Shown piece after piece: positions 1-7,767 of a stretch of DNA of 64,000 nucleotides. The notes beneath the pieces were generated by a model that ran no database searches, was not told where the DNA came from, and worked only from the letters and a program-made list of their open reading frames with translations. Each line of letters opens with the position of its first letter. The stretch's first letter is position 1. Both the position numbers and the translations under genes were made by a program. The stretch comes from Muribaculaceae bacterium (lineage in GTDB: Bacteria; Bacteroidota; Bacteroidia; Bacteroidales; Muribaculaceae): contig JAMPAK010000001.1 of assembly GCA_023667285.1 (NCBI GenBank), forward strand, positions 1,363,024 through 1,427,023. The letters run 5' to 3'.

Positions 1-236
1 GGATGGTATACAATCGGGCGTCAGGACGCTATGAACGCTCGCTCCTGCTCAAGCAGGGAGCCTACAACTATCAATATCTTTTTGTTCCCTCAGGCTCAAT
101 GAGGGGGGAGACGTCTCCTGTGGAGGGAGATCATTATCAGACCGTCAATGAATATACCGTCAGAGTCTATCACCGTCCCCGCGGCTCGCGCTTCGACCGC
201 CTTGTCGGTGTCTCAACCATCAAATCCGGATTATGA
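1..236 (+). CDS. T9SS plug-like (DUF5103) protein, C-terminal fragment
   Basis: Only the last 78 or so codons are in the window; the gene begins upstream and the ATG at 3 is internal. The visible tail has the pattern EGDHYQTVNEYTVRVYHRPR followed by RFDRLVGV, which I recognise as the end of DUF5103 proteins, now called type IX secretion system plug proteins because a member blocks the SprA translocon on the periplasmic side. The stop codon TGA (234-236) overlaps the ATG of the next gene (233-235), so the two are probably translated as a coupled pair. The family call rests on a short fragment; the plug role is from the family, not from anything seen here. Confidence 0.7.
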   Translation, partial: MVYNRASGRYERSLLLKQGAYNYQYLFVPSGSMRGETSPVEGDHYQTVNEYTVRVYHRPRGSRFDRLVGVSTIKSGL

Positions 237-841
237 CCGAAACATCTGAAGAAATCATGCTTGAAATACAGAATACGCTAATCTCGCTCGACGTGATCGA
301 GCGCTTCTTCTGCTGCGATATCGAGAAATGCAAAGGTGAGTGTTGCATCGAGGGGGACGCCGGCGCGCCAATCACTGAGGCTGAGAGGGAGACCATCGAC
401 GCACTGCTGCCCGTGTTGCGCCCCTCGCTGCTGCCATCGGCCTTGGAGCGCATCGATGAGGCCGGGACAAGCTACCGTGACCCGGACGGCGATCTTGTCA
501 CCCAGATTGTCGAAGGGCGCAACTGTGTCTATACATGTTATGCGCCCGGAGGCATCTGCCAGTGTGCCATCGAGAAGGCATGCTCGGCGGGGCTGACCGG
601 AGGTTTCCGCAAGCCTGAGTCGTGTGCGCTCTATCCCATCCGCCTCACGGTCTACCCGACATTCACGGCGGTCAACTACCATCGTTGGAGTGTCTGCCGC
701 CATGCTGAGAAACTGGGGCGCAAACTGGGACTGCGTGTCTATCAATTTCTTAAAGGGCCGCTCATTGACAAGTTTGGCCAAGAGTGGTATGATGAGCTGT
801 GTGAGGCAGCCGAGGCATATCTCGCCCAGACTGAAGGGTAG
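233..841 (+). CDS. DUF3109 family cysteine-rich protein
   Basis: 202 residues with twelve cysteines arranged as in DUF3109: C27, C28, C33, C37, C38 near the N-terminus (FCCDIEKCKGECC), then C98, C102, C109, C111, C117, C131 and C155. The spacing suggests a bound metal or Fe-S cluster; these proteins are related to the YkgJ-type zinc/iron-chelating group. No signal peptide or membrane segment is visible, so it is likely cytoplasmic. It starts inside the stop of the T9SS plug-like gene (ATGA overlap) and ends 6 nt before the convergent U32 gene. The biochemical role is unknown; the family call is firm because of the cysteine pattern and length. Confidence 0.85.
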   Translation: MTETSEEIMLEIQNTLISLDVIERFFCCDIEKCKGECCIEGDAGAPITEAERETIDALLPVLRPSLLPSALERIDEAGTSYRDPDGDLVTQIVEGRNCVYTCYAPGGICQCAIEKACSAGLTGGFRKPESCALYPIRLTVYPTFTAVNYHRWSVCRHAEKLGRKLGLRVYQFLKGPLIDKFGQEWYDELCEAAEAYLAQTEG

Positions 842-847
842 GGGAAA

Positions 848-2086
848 TCAGTTCTTTTCCCAAAGATACATCCTGTCTGAGGGGCGGATCTTGACGGGAA
901 CTTTCAGTGAGAAGTGCTGCCCTTTAGTGACCACGGGGACGGGGTCGTAGTCGAGACGGAGCTCGCCGGCCTCCATTATAATGGCGCCGGTGTCGGTGCC
1001 TGTGATGATGATCTCATCGCCGGGATGAAGTTCTCCAGCCTCGAGGATGAATTCGCCGACCCCAAGTTTGGGGTAGTATCTCACGCCCTTGGCTATGTAG
1101 CGTTTGGTGCGTGTGGCCGATGATCCATATTTCGATGACCATTCTCCGAGGCGCTGCCCCAGATAGTAGCCATCCCAGAAGCCTCGGTTGAACACCTTTT
1201 TCAACCCTTCCTCCCACTCGGCAATCTTCTCTTCGGTGTATGTGCCATTGCATATGGCATCCAGAGCCTGCGAATAAGCCTCGACTGTCATCTTAACATA
1301 CTCAGGGCCTCTGGCGCGGCCCTCAATCTTGAACACACTCACTCCGGCGTCAATCATCTTGTTGAGGAAGTGGATTGTGCGCAGGTCCTTGGGCGACATT
1401 ATGTATTTGTTTTCGATGTCGAGTTGGTCTCCGGTCTCACGGTCGGTTACGGTGTAGGCTCTGCGGCATATCTGAGTGCAGGCACCGCGGTTGGCGCTCG
1501 AGTTCATCTCGTGGAGGCTGAGGTAGCATTTCCCGGACACGGCCATGCAGAGGGCTCCGTGGCAGAACATCTCGAGCCGAATCAGCTCACCCTTGGGCCC
1601 TCGAATGTCATCGCGGAGGATGGCGTCGTGTATCTCCTTGACCTGCTCCAGGGTCAGTTCTCTTGCAAGCACCATCACATCGGCCCATTGGGCAAAGAAT
1701 CTGACGGCTTCAGTGTTGCTCACGTTCAACTGGGTGGAGATATGCACCTCGACACCCTTGGAACGGGCATATGAGATGGCGGCGATGTCAGTGGCGATTA
1801 TGGCCGAGATGCCGCTCTGGCTCACGGCGTCGATCACCTCGCGCATGCGGTCCATCTCTCCGTCATATATTATGGTGTTGACAGTGAGATAGCTCTTCAC
1901 TCCGGCCTCATCGCAGATTGAGGCAATCTTCCTGAGATCATCGAGAGTGAAGTTGACCGATGAGCGCGAGCGCATGTTGAGTCCCTCCACCCCGAAATAT
2001 ATAGCGTCAGTCCCTGCCTGGATGGCTGCATGGAGCGACTCATAGGACCCCACGGGGGCCATTATTTCAAAATCCTTGCGGTTCAT
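848..2086 (-). CDS. U32 family peptidase / tRNA hydroxylation-type protein (YegQ/TrhP-like)
   Basis: 412 residues. The N-terminus MAPVGSYESLHAAIQAGTDA and YFGVEGLNMR are typical of the U32 family, a TIM-barrel family with few proven peptidases. The cluster C175, C180, C187, C203, C207 (within MFCHGALC, GKCYL and ACTQIC) matches the iron-sulfur site of the YegQ/TrhP/RlhA branch, which uses prephenate to hydroxylate tRNA or 23S rRNA; by this resemblance the protein more likely modifies RNA than cuts peptides. The 5' end overlaps the glycosyltransferase end by 20 nt (2067-2086), so the two share a transcript direction. A TAACTTTG box lies only 4 nt before the ATG, which suggests an extra, nearly leaderless promoter. 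Confidence 0.85.
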   Translation of the reverse strand: MNRKDFEIMAPVGSYESLHAAIQAGTDAIYFGVEGLNMRSRSSVNFTLDDLRKIASICDEAGVKSYLTVNTIIYDGEMDRMREVIDAVSQSGISAIIATDIAAISYARSKGVEVHISTQLNVSNTEAVRFFAQWADVMVLARELTLEQVKEIHDAILRDDIRGPKGELIRLEMFCHGALCMAVSGKCYLSLHEMNSSANRGACTQICRRAYTVTDRETGDQLDIENKYIMSPKDLRTIHFLNKMIDAGVSVFKIEGRARGPEYVKMTVEAYSQALDAICNGTYTEEKIAEWEEGLKKVFNRGFWDGYYLGQRLGEWSSKYGSSATRTKRYIAKGVRYYPKLGVGEFILEAGELHPGDEIIITGTDTGAIIMEAGELRLDYDPVPVVTKGQHFSLKVPVKIRPSDRMYLWEKN

Positions 2087-3047
2087 GGCGCAAAGTTACA
2101 AAAACTTTCGATACCATCATCTTTATCCTTGTGATGAGGCGTGGGCGGAGAGGCCATTCCTCTACGGCTTCTACGGCTATTCTCATCAGTGCGGTGTCGC
2201 GGCTCTTCAGGGCCATGCCGACGATGAAGGCGGCCTTGGCGCGAAACATGGCTCGCAGTCTCCTCGGATCGATTCTATAATGGCCGGCAAGCACCCGGCA
2301 GCATCTGAGGGAGCGTGTGTAGAAGCGCACCAGTTTGCCGTTGTCATCGCCACCTATAATGCTCTCGGGGTTCATGACGTAGGTGTAGGTGGGGGTGTCG
2401 CACCCCACGGCGCCACCTTTGCTCGCCAGGAGAGCCATGACTGGGAGGTCCTCGCAACCGAAGTCGGGGTTGCAGACCATCAGTCCATTCTCTTTCAGAG
2501 CGTCAGTGACTATCTTGCGGCGATACATGGAGGCTGTCAGGTTGTAGGGGAGGCTGTTGCGATGGTTCAGCACACGGACAAGGAGTTCGTCCGTGGGGCA
2601 GACTCTCCCGTCGGTCGGCAGTACCTCCTCCATCTCTGATGCTCGTGACATCTGACCTGTAGCAGAGTCAAGGATGTTCCAGTCTGAGAAGGCCACGGTG
2701 CAATCGGGGTGGGCGTCGAGCAGCCCTGTGAGACGATCAATCTTCAGAGGGTCTGTCCAGTAGTCATCTCCGGCACAGTCAGTGATGAACTCACCCCTGC
2801 ACACTTTGAGGCAGTCGAAATAGTTTCTCACCACCCCTTTGTTAGGGGCCTCAGCCATCACTCTGATTTTCTCATGGTGCTTGGCAGCATAGTCAAGACA
2901 CACTTCCCGGGTGCCATCGGTAGAGCCGTCGTCGCCAATCACAATCTCAAAGTCGGTGTCTCCCTTTTGGTCGAGCACAGACTCAATGGCCCGCCCGATG
3001 GAGTGGACCTGATTGTATGTCACTATTATCACAGAAACCCTTGGCAT
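2067..3047 (-). CDS. glycosyltransferase family 2 protein
   Basis: 326 residues with a GT-A fold N-terminus: VSVIIVTYNQ at residues 4-13, the nucleotide-sugar aspartates D39-D40 in GDDGSTDGT, and the metal-binding DD at 94-95 in AGDDYW. These enzymes transfer a sugar from a nucleotide donor to a glycan or lipid acceptor on the cytoplasmic side; the acceptor cannot be read from sequence. There is no obvious membrane helix, only a basic C-terminal region. The gene lies between the gap terminator and the U32 gene, which it overlaps by 20 nt. No other envelope-glycan genes flank it, so this is an isolated glycosyltransferase. Confidence 0.88.
   Translation of the reverse strand: MPRVSVIIVTYNQVHSIGRAIESVLDQKGDTDFEIVIGDDGSTDGTREVCLDYAAKHHEKIRVMAEAPNKGVVRNYFDCLKVCRGEFITDCAGDDYWTDPLKIDRLTGLLDAHPDCTVAFSDWNILDSATGQMSRASEMEEVLPTDGRVCPTDELLVRVLNHRNSLPYNLTASMYRRKIVTDALKENGLMVCNPDFGCEDLPVMALLASKGGAVGCDTPTYTYVMNPESIIGGDDNGKLVRFYTRSLRCCRVLAGHYRIDPRRLRAMFRAKAAFIVGMALKSRDTALMRIAVEAVEEWPLRPRLITRIKMMVSKVFVTLRHEPQGF
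2091..2098 (-). promoter_or_regulatory. -7 box ahead of U32 gene
   Basis: Minus-strand TAACTTTG matches the Bacteroidetes TAnnTTTG element. It ends 4 nt before the ATG at 2086, so a transcript from it would be leaderless or nearly so. No TTTG was found 19-21 bp upstream, which weakens the call. Confidence 0.45.
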
Positions 3048-3071
3048 CTCCGGTGTGTATTGGTAAAAATT

Positions 3072-3102
3072 GCGGGGATAACGCTTGAGACGTTATCCCC
3101 GC
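3072..3102 (-). terminator. Rho-independent terminator of gap
   Basis: Perfect 12-bp stem (GCGGGGATAACG / CGTTATCCCCGC) with a 7-nt loop, followed on the minus strand by AATTTTTACC. It lies 27 nt past the gap stop and before the glycosyltransferase start. Confidence 0.85.
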
Positions 3103-3128
3103 TATGGATTGGATTCGGTATGTCGGGA

Positions 3129-4142
<1,014 letters not shown>

Positions 4143-4221
4143 TTAAAAGATGATTCTTTTGTTCTTAGATTGAAATTTCCTATCGGATGGCCGCCGGGCT
4201 CACGCCCTGCATTGGCCGCCA

Positions 4222-4229
4222 CAAAATTA
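4222..4229 (-). promoter_or_regulatory. -7 box of gap promoter
   Basis: Minus-strand TAATTTTG, a match to TAnnTTTG, 85 nt before the gap ATG. No clear TTTG at the expected distance. The leader contains two copies of CCTATCGG-related sequence (one inside, one just upstream) and two of GGCCGCC. Confidence 0.5.
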
Positions 4230-4356
4230 CAAATTATTTTTCAATGATAATGCCTATCGGGCCAAAAAAGTTGGTCTTTTCGTCATCCACTTTAGGCTTT
4301 TTGTGAATGTTTGTCTTAAATTATGTTTAATAGGGCTTATTGTAAAATTTTATACT

Positions 4357-4364
4357 TAAATTTG
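4357..4364 (+). promoter_or_regulatory. -7 box of mscL promoter
   Basis: TAAATTTG matches TAnnTTTG, 46 nt before the mscL ATG, in a strongly AT-rich stretch. The upstream TTTG element is not at canonical spacing. Confidence 0.5.
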
Positions 4365-4410
4365 CTACCAAATTTTCAAAATTTCAAACCTCACCTAACC
4401 CCTATTCACA

Positions 4411-4842
4411 ATGGCCTTTCTAAAAGAGTTCAAGGAATTTGCGATGCGTGGCAATGTGATCGACATGGCAGTCGGCGTTGTCATCGGAGCCGCTTTCGGC
4501 AAAATCATTTCCTCGCTTGTCGACGACATCATCATGCCCCTTGTCGGAGTAGCCACCGGTGGTATGAATTTCACTGATTATAAGTTTGTTATCCAGCAGG
4601 CCATCATCGACGGTCAGACTCAGGAGATTCTCAAGCCCGAGGTTTCGCTCAATTGGGGAACATGGGTGCAGACCGTGGTCGATTTCCTCATCGTGGCCTT
4701 CTGCATCTTTGTGGCAATCAAGGCCATCAACAAACTCAAGCGCCAGGAGAAGGCTGAGGAGGCTCCCGCTCCCGCACCTGAACCCACCAAGGAGGAAGTG
4801 CTTCTCACTGAGATCCGCGATATCCTCAAGAATCAGAAGTAA
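4411..4842 (+). CDS. mscL: large-conductance mechanosensitive channel MscL
   Basis: 143 residues, the normal size. The N-terminal amphipathic helix ([20 protein letters not shown]) leads into TM1, about residues 14-45, with the glycine/valine-rich pore lining [14 protein letters not shown]2 is about residues 88-110 ([17 protein letters not shown]). A proline/alanine/glutamate linker ([12 protein letters not shown]) precedes the cytoplasmic C-terminal helix [12 protein letters not shown]. The pentameric inner-membrane channel opens under membrane tension to release solutes during hypo-osmotic shock. The next gene begins 32 nt downstream but encodes an unrelated secreted protein. Confidence 0.97.
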   Translation: MAFLKEFKEFAMRGNVIDMAVGVVIGAAFGKIISSLVDDIIMPLVGVATGGMNFTDYKFVIQQAIIDGQTQEILKPEVSLNWGTWVQTVVDFLIVAFCIFVAIKAINKLKRQEKAEEAPAPAPEPTKEEVLLTEIRDILKNQK

Positions 4843-4874
4843 CTGCTGAAAAAAACAACTATAAAGATTACATC

Positions 4875-5291
4875 ATGAAAACCTGCATCATCGCCTTTGG
4901 TGCGATGCTTGCTGTCGGTGCACTCTCCGCTGCGGCTGACACCGTCATCACCACTGTGGTTGACGGTGTCACTGAGACACGCCAACTCTCGCAGATGACA
5001 TTTGACAGCAATTCGTCGGACATGGTCACTCTCCACTTTACAGACCAGTCGACCCTCATCGCTGAGATATCGCTCGTGAGCATAGCCCTCGACTACACGG
5101 GGACTACTCCCGACCCCGATCCCGACCCGGATCCTGACCCAGATGATCCCTCGGCAATCAATAGCGTCCTTGCCGAGTCGCTCACAACCCCCGGGGTATG
5201 GAATCTCCGCGGCCAGCGTATAGCCGACACCACCGATGGTCTCCCCACGGGTGTCTATATCACTAACGGTAAAAAGGTCCTTGTGAAATGA
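4875..5291 (+). CDS. small secreted protein with DP-repeat linker and C-terminal sorting-like tail
   Basis: 138 residues. A signal peptide (about residues 1-21, ending ALSAAA) is followed by a short domain with VDGVTETRQLSQMTF and VTLHFTDQS, a pattern seen in small Bacteroidales surface proteins. Residues 80-91 are an alternating Asp-Pro linker, then a tail NLRGQRI...GLPTGVYI-NGKKVLVK resembling T9SS-type C-terminal signals. The TGA stop overlaps the ATG of the pectate lyase (ATGA at 5288-5291), so the two are likely co-translated. Function is not recognised; the organisation suggests a surface-anchored partner of the lyase, which is inference. Confidence 0.75.
   Translation: MKTCIIAFGAMLAVGALSAAADTVITTVVDGVTETRQLSQMTFDSNSSDMVTLHFTDQSTLIAEISLVSIALDYTGTTPDPDPDPDPDPDDPSAINSVLAESLTTPGVWNLRGQRIADTTDGLPTGVYITNGKKVLVK
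5112..5147 (+). repeat. Asp-Pro coding repeat
   Basis: Twelve codons alternating GAC/GAT with CCN (ending in two GAT) encode a DPDPDP linker. Such charged rigid linkers commonly separate a domain from a surface-anchoring tail; the low-complexity DNA may vary in copy number. Confidence 0.7.
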
Positions 5292-7642
5292 AAGTAATAT
5301 CCACTACACTCCGCGGGCTTTTTGCCGCCCTGCTCATGTCCGGCCTCTCGACGGCCAATGCTGAGACTGTCCTCTGCAGTTTTATCGACGGCAACAAGAC
5401 AAACATCACCCTCACAGGCACCTCCGTCGAAGGTTCGGCCAAATATCAGTCAAACAAGGTCTCAGTGCCTTGCCTGATGCTTAAGAACGGCTATCTCACA
5501 AATGATGTCTGGAACGACAACGCCATCAATCTTGACTGCACCGGAGGCTTCAAGGCCGGTGATGTAGTCACTATCCAGGGCTTTTTCAACAACTCAGATA
5601 CATCTAAGAAGAGTGCTGTGAAACTTGTCAGCCTCGGCGCCGACAATGCGGTGACAGAGATTAACCGTTTCCCCGACTTCATCAATGGCCGTGTCTCCGA
5701 CGCCACGCCTGAGAAGTCGCAGTTTACCCTCGAGGCTGATTTCCCTAACCTCAAACTGGTGCGCGATGGAGACACCGGCACAAACCTAATGTATATCACC
5801 GTCATCCGCGATGCCGGCACCCCTGGCGGCGATGAACCGGATGTACCTAATCCTCCTGCCTCTGAGGACCACTCAGTGAACATCAATCCCAATGTGAATC
5901 AGATGGTGCTCACGACCTCGGCCAACGATGTGAAGTATTACAACACCGCCTCAATCTCGGCAGTTGACTTTGATGCAGCCTCCGGCACAGTCTCTGTCAC
6001 AAACGGCGACTGGACCGACAACTATCAGGCAAGCATCAACGCCATCAGTTTCGCCAAGGCGCAGGCCACGGGCGGCGAGGGTGGAATCGTCGACGCAGGT
6101 GTCACCATCACCGAGGCAAAGGGATGGGCGCAGAGCTGCTATGCCAAGTTCAATGTGCAGCCGGGTCTCACATATGACGCATATATTAAAGGTGGCGACT
6201 ATCAGGACTTCACCAAGGTGGATAAAGAACTTGTCCGCAACTACGGGACCTATGGCCGCGTGGATGTCCCCGGACTTCACGCCGGGACATATTCCCTCAA
6301 GATTGTGGCCCGCGGCACCAACTCGGAGGGATATGCCAACGACATGACTGTCGTCGCCTTTGACCGCTCAGGCTTCGCTTTCAAGGATATGCCTGACGGC
6401 CTTGGTGCCTATACCCTCGACGGACGTCTCAAGCCCAATGCAGTGGTGGTCTATGTCACGGCCAAGACTGCCAAGACAGTCACATGCGACATCATGACCG
6501 ACGCGAATAAGAACAAGTATGAGACCTTCACCGGATTCCAGGACATCGTATACGGACTTCAGAAGGGTGCAGAGAAACGCCCCATCTGCATCCGCGTTGT
6601 CGGCACAATCACCGCCGGCGACATGGACTCATTCGGCTCCTCGGCAGAGGGACTCCAGATCAAGGGCAAGAACTCATACAGCCCGCTCAACCTCACCATC
6701 GAGGGCATTGGCGATGACGCTGCCTTCCATGGTTTCGGTCTTCTTCTGCGCAACACCTCGAGCGTCGAGATCTCAAACCTCGGCATCCTCTGGTGCATGG
6801 ACGACGCTGTCTCTATCGATACTGACAACTCCAACATATGGGTTCACCATCTCGACCTCTTCTATGGCCAGCCCGGAAGTGATTCAGACCAGGCCAAGGG
6901 CGACGGCACACTCGACATCAAGGGTGACTCAAAATACACCACATTTGCCTACAATCACCTCTGGGATAACGGAAAGGCATCGCTCTGCGGAATGAAGAGC
7001 GAGTCAGGCCCCAACTATATCGACTATCACCACAACTGGTTTGACCACAGCGATTCGCGCCATCCGCGCATCCGCACCATGACCGTCCATGTCTGGAACA
7101 ACTACTATGACGGCGTCTCGAAATATGGTGTGGGCGCAGCCATGAACTCAAATGCCTTCATGGAGGCCAACTATTTCCGTCACACCAAGAATCCGGCTCT
7201 CGCCTCAAAGCAGGGCACAGACATCAAGGGTGACGGCAAGGGGACATTCTCAGGTGAGAACGGCGGCATCATTAAGAGTTATGGCAACCTCTACACTGAC
7301 AACTCAGGTGTCCCTGTGGACTATCATAAGGCCAATGTAGAGTTTGACGTCTATGAGGCAACCTCACGAGACGAGAAAGTCCCCGCCGAGGTCAAGGCAA
7401 AACAAGGCGGCCGTGCCTACGACAACTTTGACACCGACCCCTCGCTCATGCACGTCTACACACCTGACACCGCAGCCGACATACCCTCGAAGGTGACCGG
7501 CTATTATGGTGCAGGACGCCTCAACAAGGGAGACTTCACATGGACCTTCACCTCATCAGACGACACCAGTTATGATGTGAACAAGGCGCTTCAGACTGCC
7601 ATCAAGGACTACAAGTCAACACTTGTGGGTGTCTTTGAATGA
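5288..7642 (+). CDS. pectate lyase, polysaccharide lyase family 1
   Basis: 784 residues with a signal peptide (about 1-25). The first 200 residues form an uncharacterised beta-rich region ending in a Pro-rich linker (DEPDVPNPPASED). A second beta-rich module follows, then the right-handed beta-helix of PL1 from about residue 430 to 700: ISNLGI, DAVSID, WVHHLDLFYG, GDGTLDIKG (about 539) and the catalytic arginine region HSDSRHPRIRT (about 591). PL1 enzymes cleave polygalacturonate by calcium-dependent beta-elimination. No C-terminal sorting tail is seen, unlike the protein encoded just upstream. The start is fixed by the 4-nt ATGA overlap, and a perfect 14-bp hairpin follows the stop. Confidence 0.92.
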   Translation: MKVISTTLRGLFAALLMSGLSTANAETVLCSFIDGNKTNITLTGTSVEGSAKYQSNKVSVPCLMLKNGYLTNDVWNDNAINLDCTGGFKAGDVVTIQGFFNNSDTSKKSAVKLVSLGADNAVTEINRFPDFINGRVSDATPEKSQFTLEADFPNLKLVRDGDTGTNLMYITVIRDAGTPGGDEPDVPNPPASEDHSVNINPNVNQMVLTTSANDVKYYNTASISAVDFDAASGTVSVTNGDWTDNYQASINAISFAKAQATGGEGGIVDAGVTITEAKGWAQSCYAKFNVQPGLTYDAYIKGGDYQDFTKVDKELVRNYGTYGRVDVPGLHAGTYSLKIVARGTNSEGYANDMTVVAFDRSGFAFKDMPDGLGAYTLDGRLKPNAVVVYVTAKTAKTVTCDIMTDANKNKYETFTGFQDIVYGLQKGAEKRPICIRVVGTITAGDMDSFGSSAEGLQIKGKNSYSPLNLTIEGIGDDAAFHGFGLLLRNTSSVEISNLGILWCMDDAVSIDTDNSNIWVHHLDLFYGQPGSDSDQAKGDGTLDIKGDSKYTTFAYNHLWDNGKASLCGMKSESGPNYIDYHHNWFDHSDSRHPRIRTMTVHVWNNYYDGVSKYGVGAAMNSNAFMEANYFRHTKNPALASKQGTDIKGDGKGTFSGENGGIIKSYGNLYTDNSGVPVDYHKANVEFDVYEATSRDEKVPAEVKAKQGGRAYDNFDTDPSLMHVYTPDTAADIPSKVTGYYGAGRLNKGDFTWTFTSSDDTSYDVNKALQTAIKDYKSTLVGVFE

Positions 7643-7664
7643 TGAGCGACACCACTAATAATTG

Positions 7665-7703
7665 TTAAATGCGGGAAAGGGCTGTCACTTTTCCCGCATT
7701 TAA
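7665..7703 (+). terminator. terminator after pectate lyase
   Basis: Perfect 14-bp stem (TTAAATGCGGGAAA / TTTCCCGCATTTAA) with an 11-nt loop, 22 nt past the stop. The trailing U run is short. The next gene starts 64 nt later with no other feature seen in between. Confidence 0.8.
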
Positions 7704-7767
7704 ACGTCAATTAATCATATACGTTGACCCTCACTTTCGACAAATCAACCTAATCACATACTAACCA

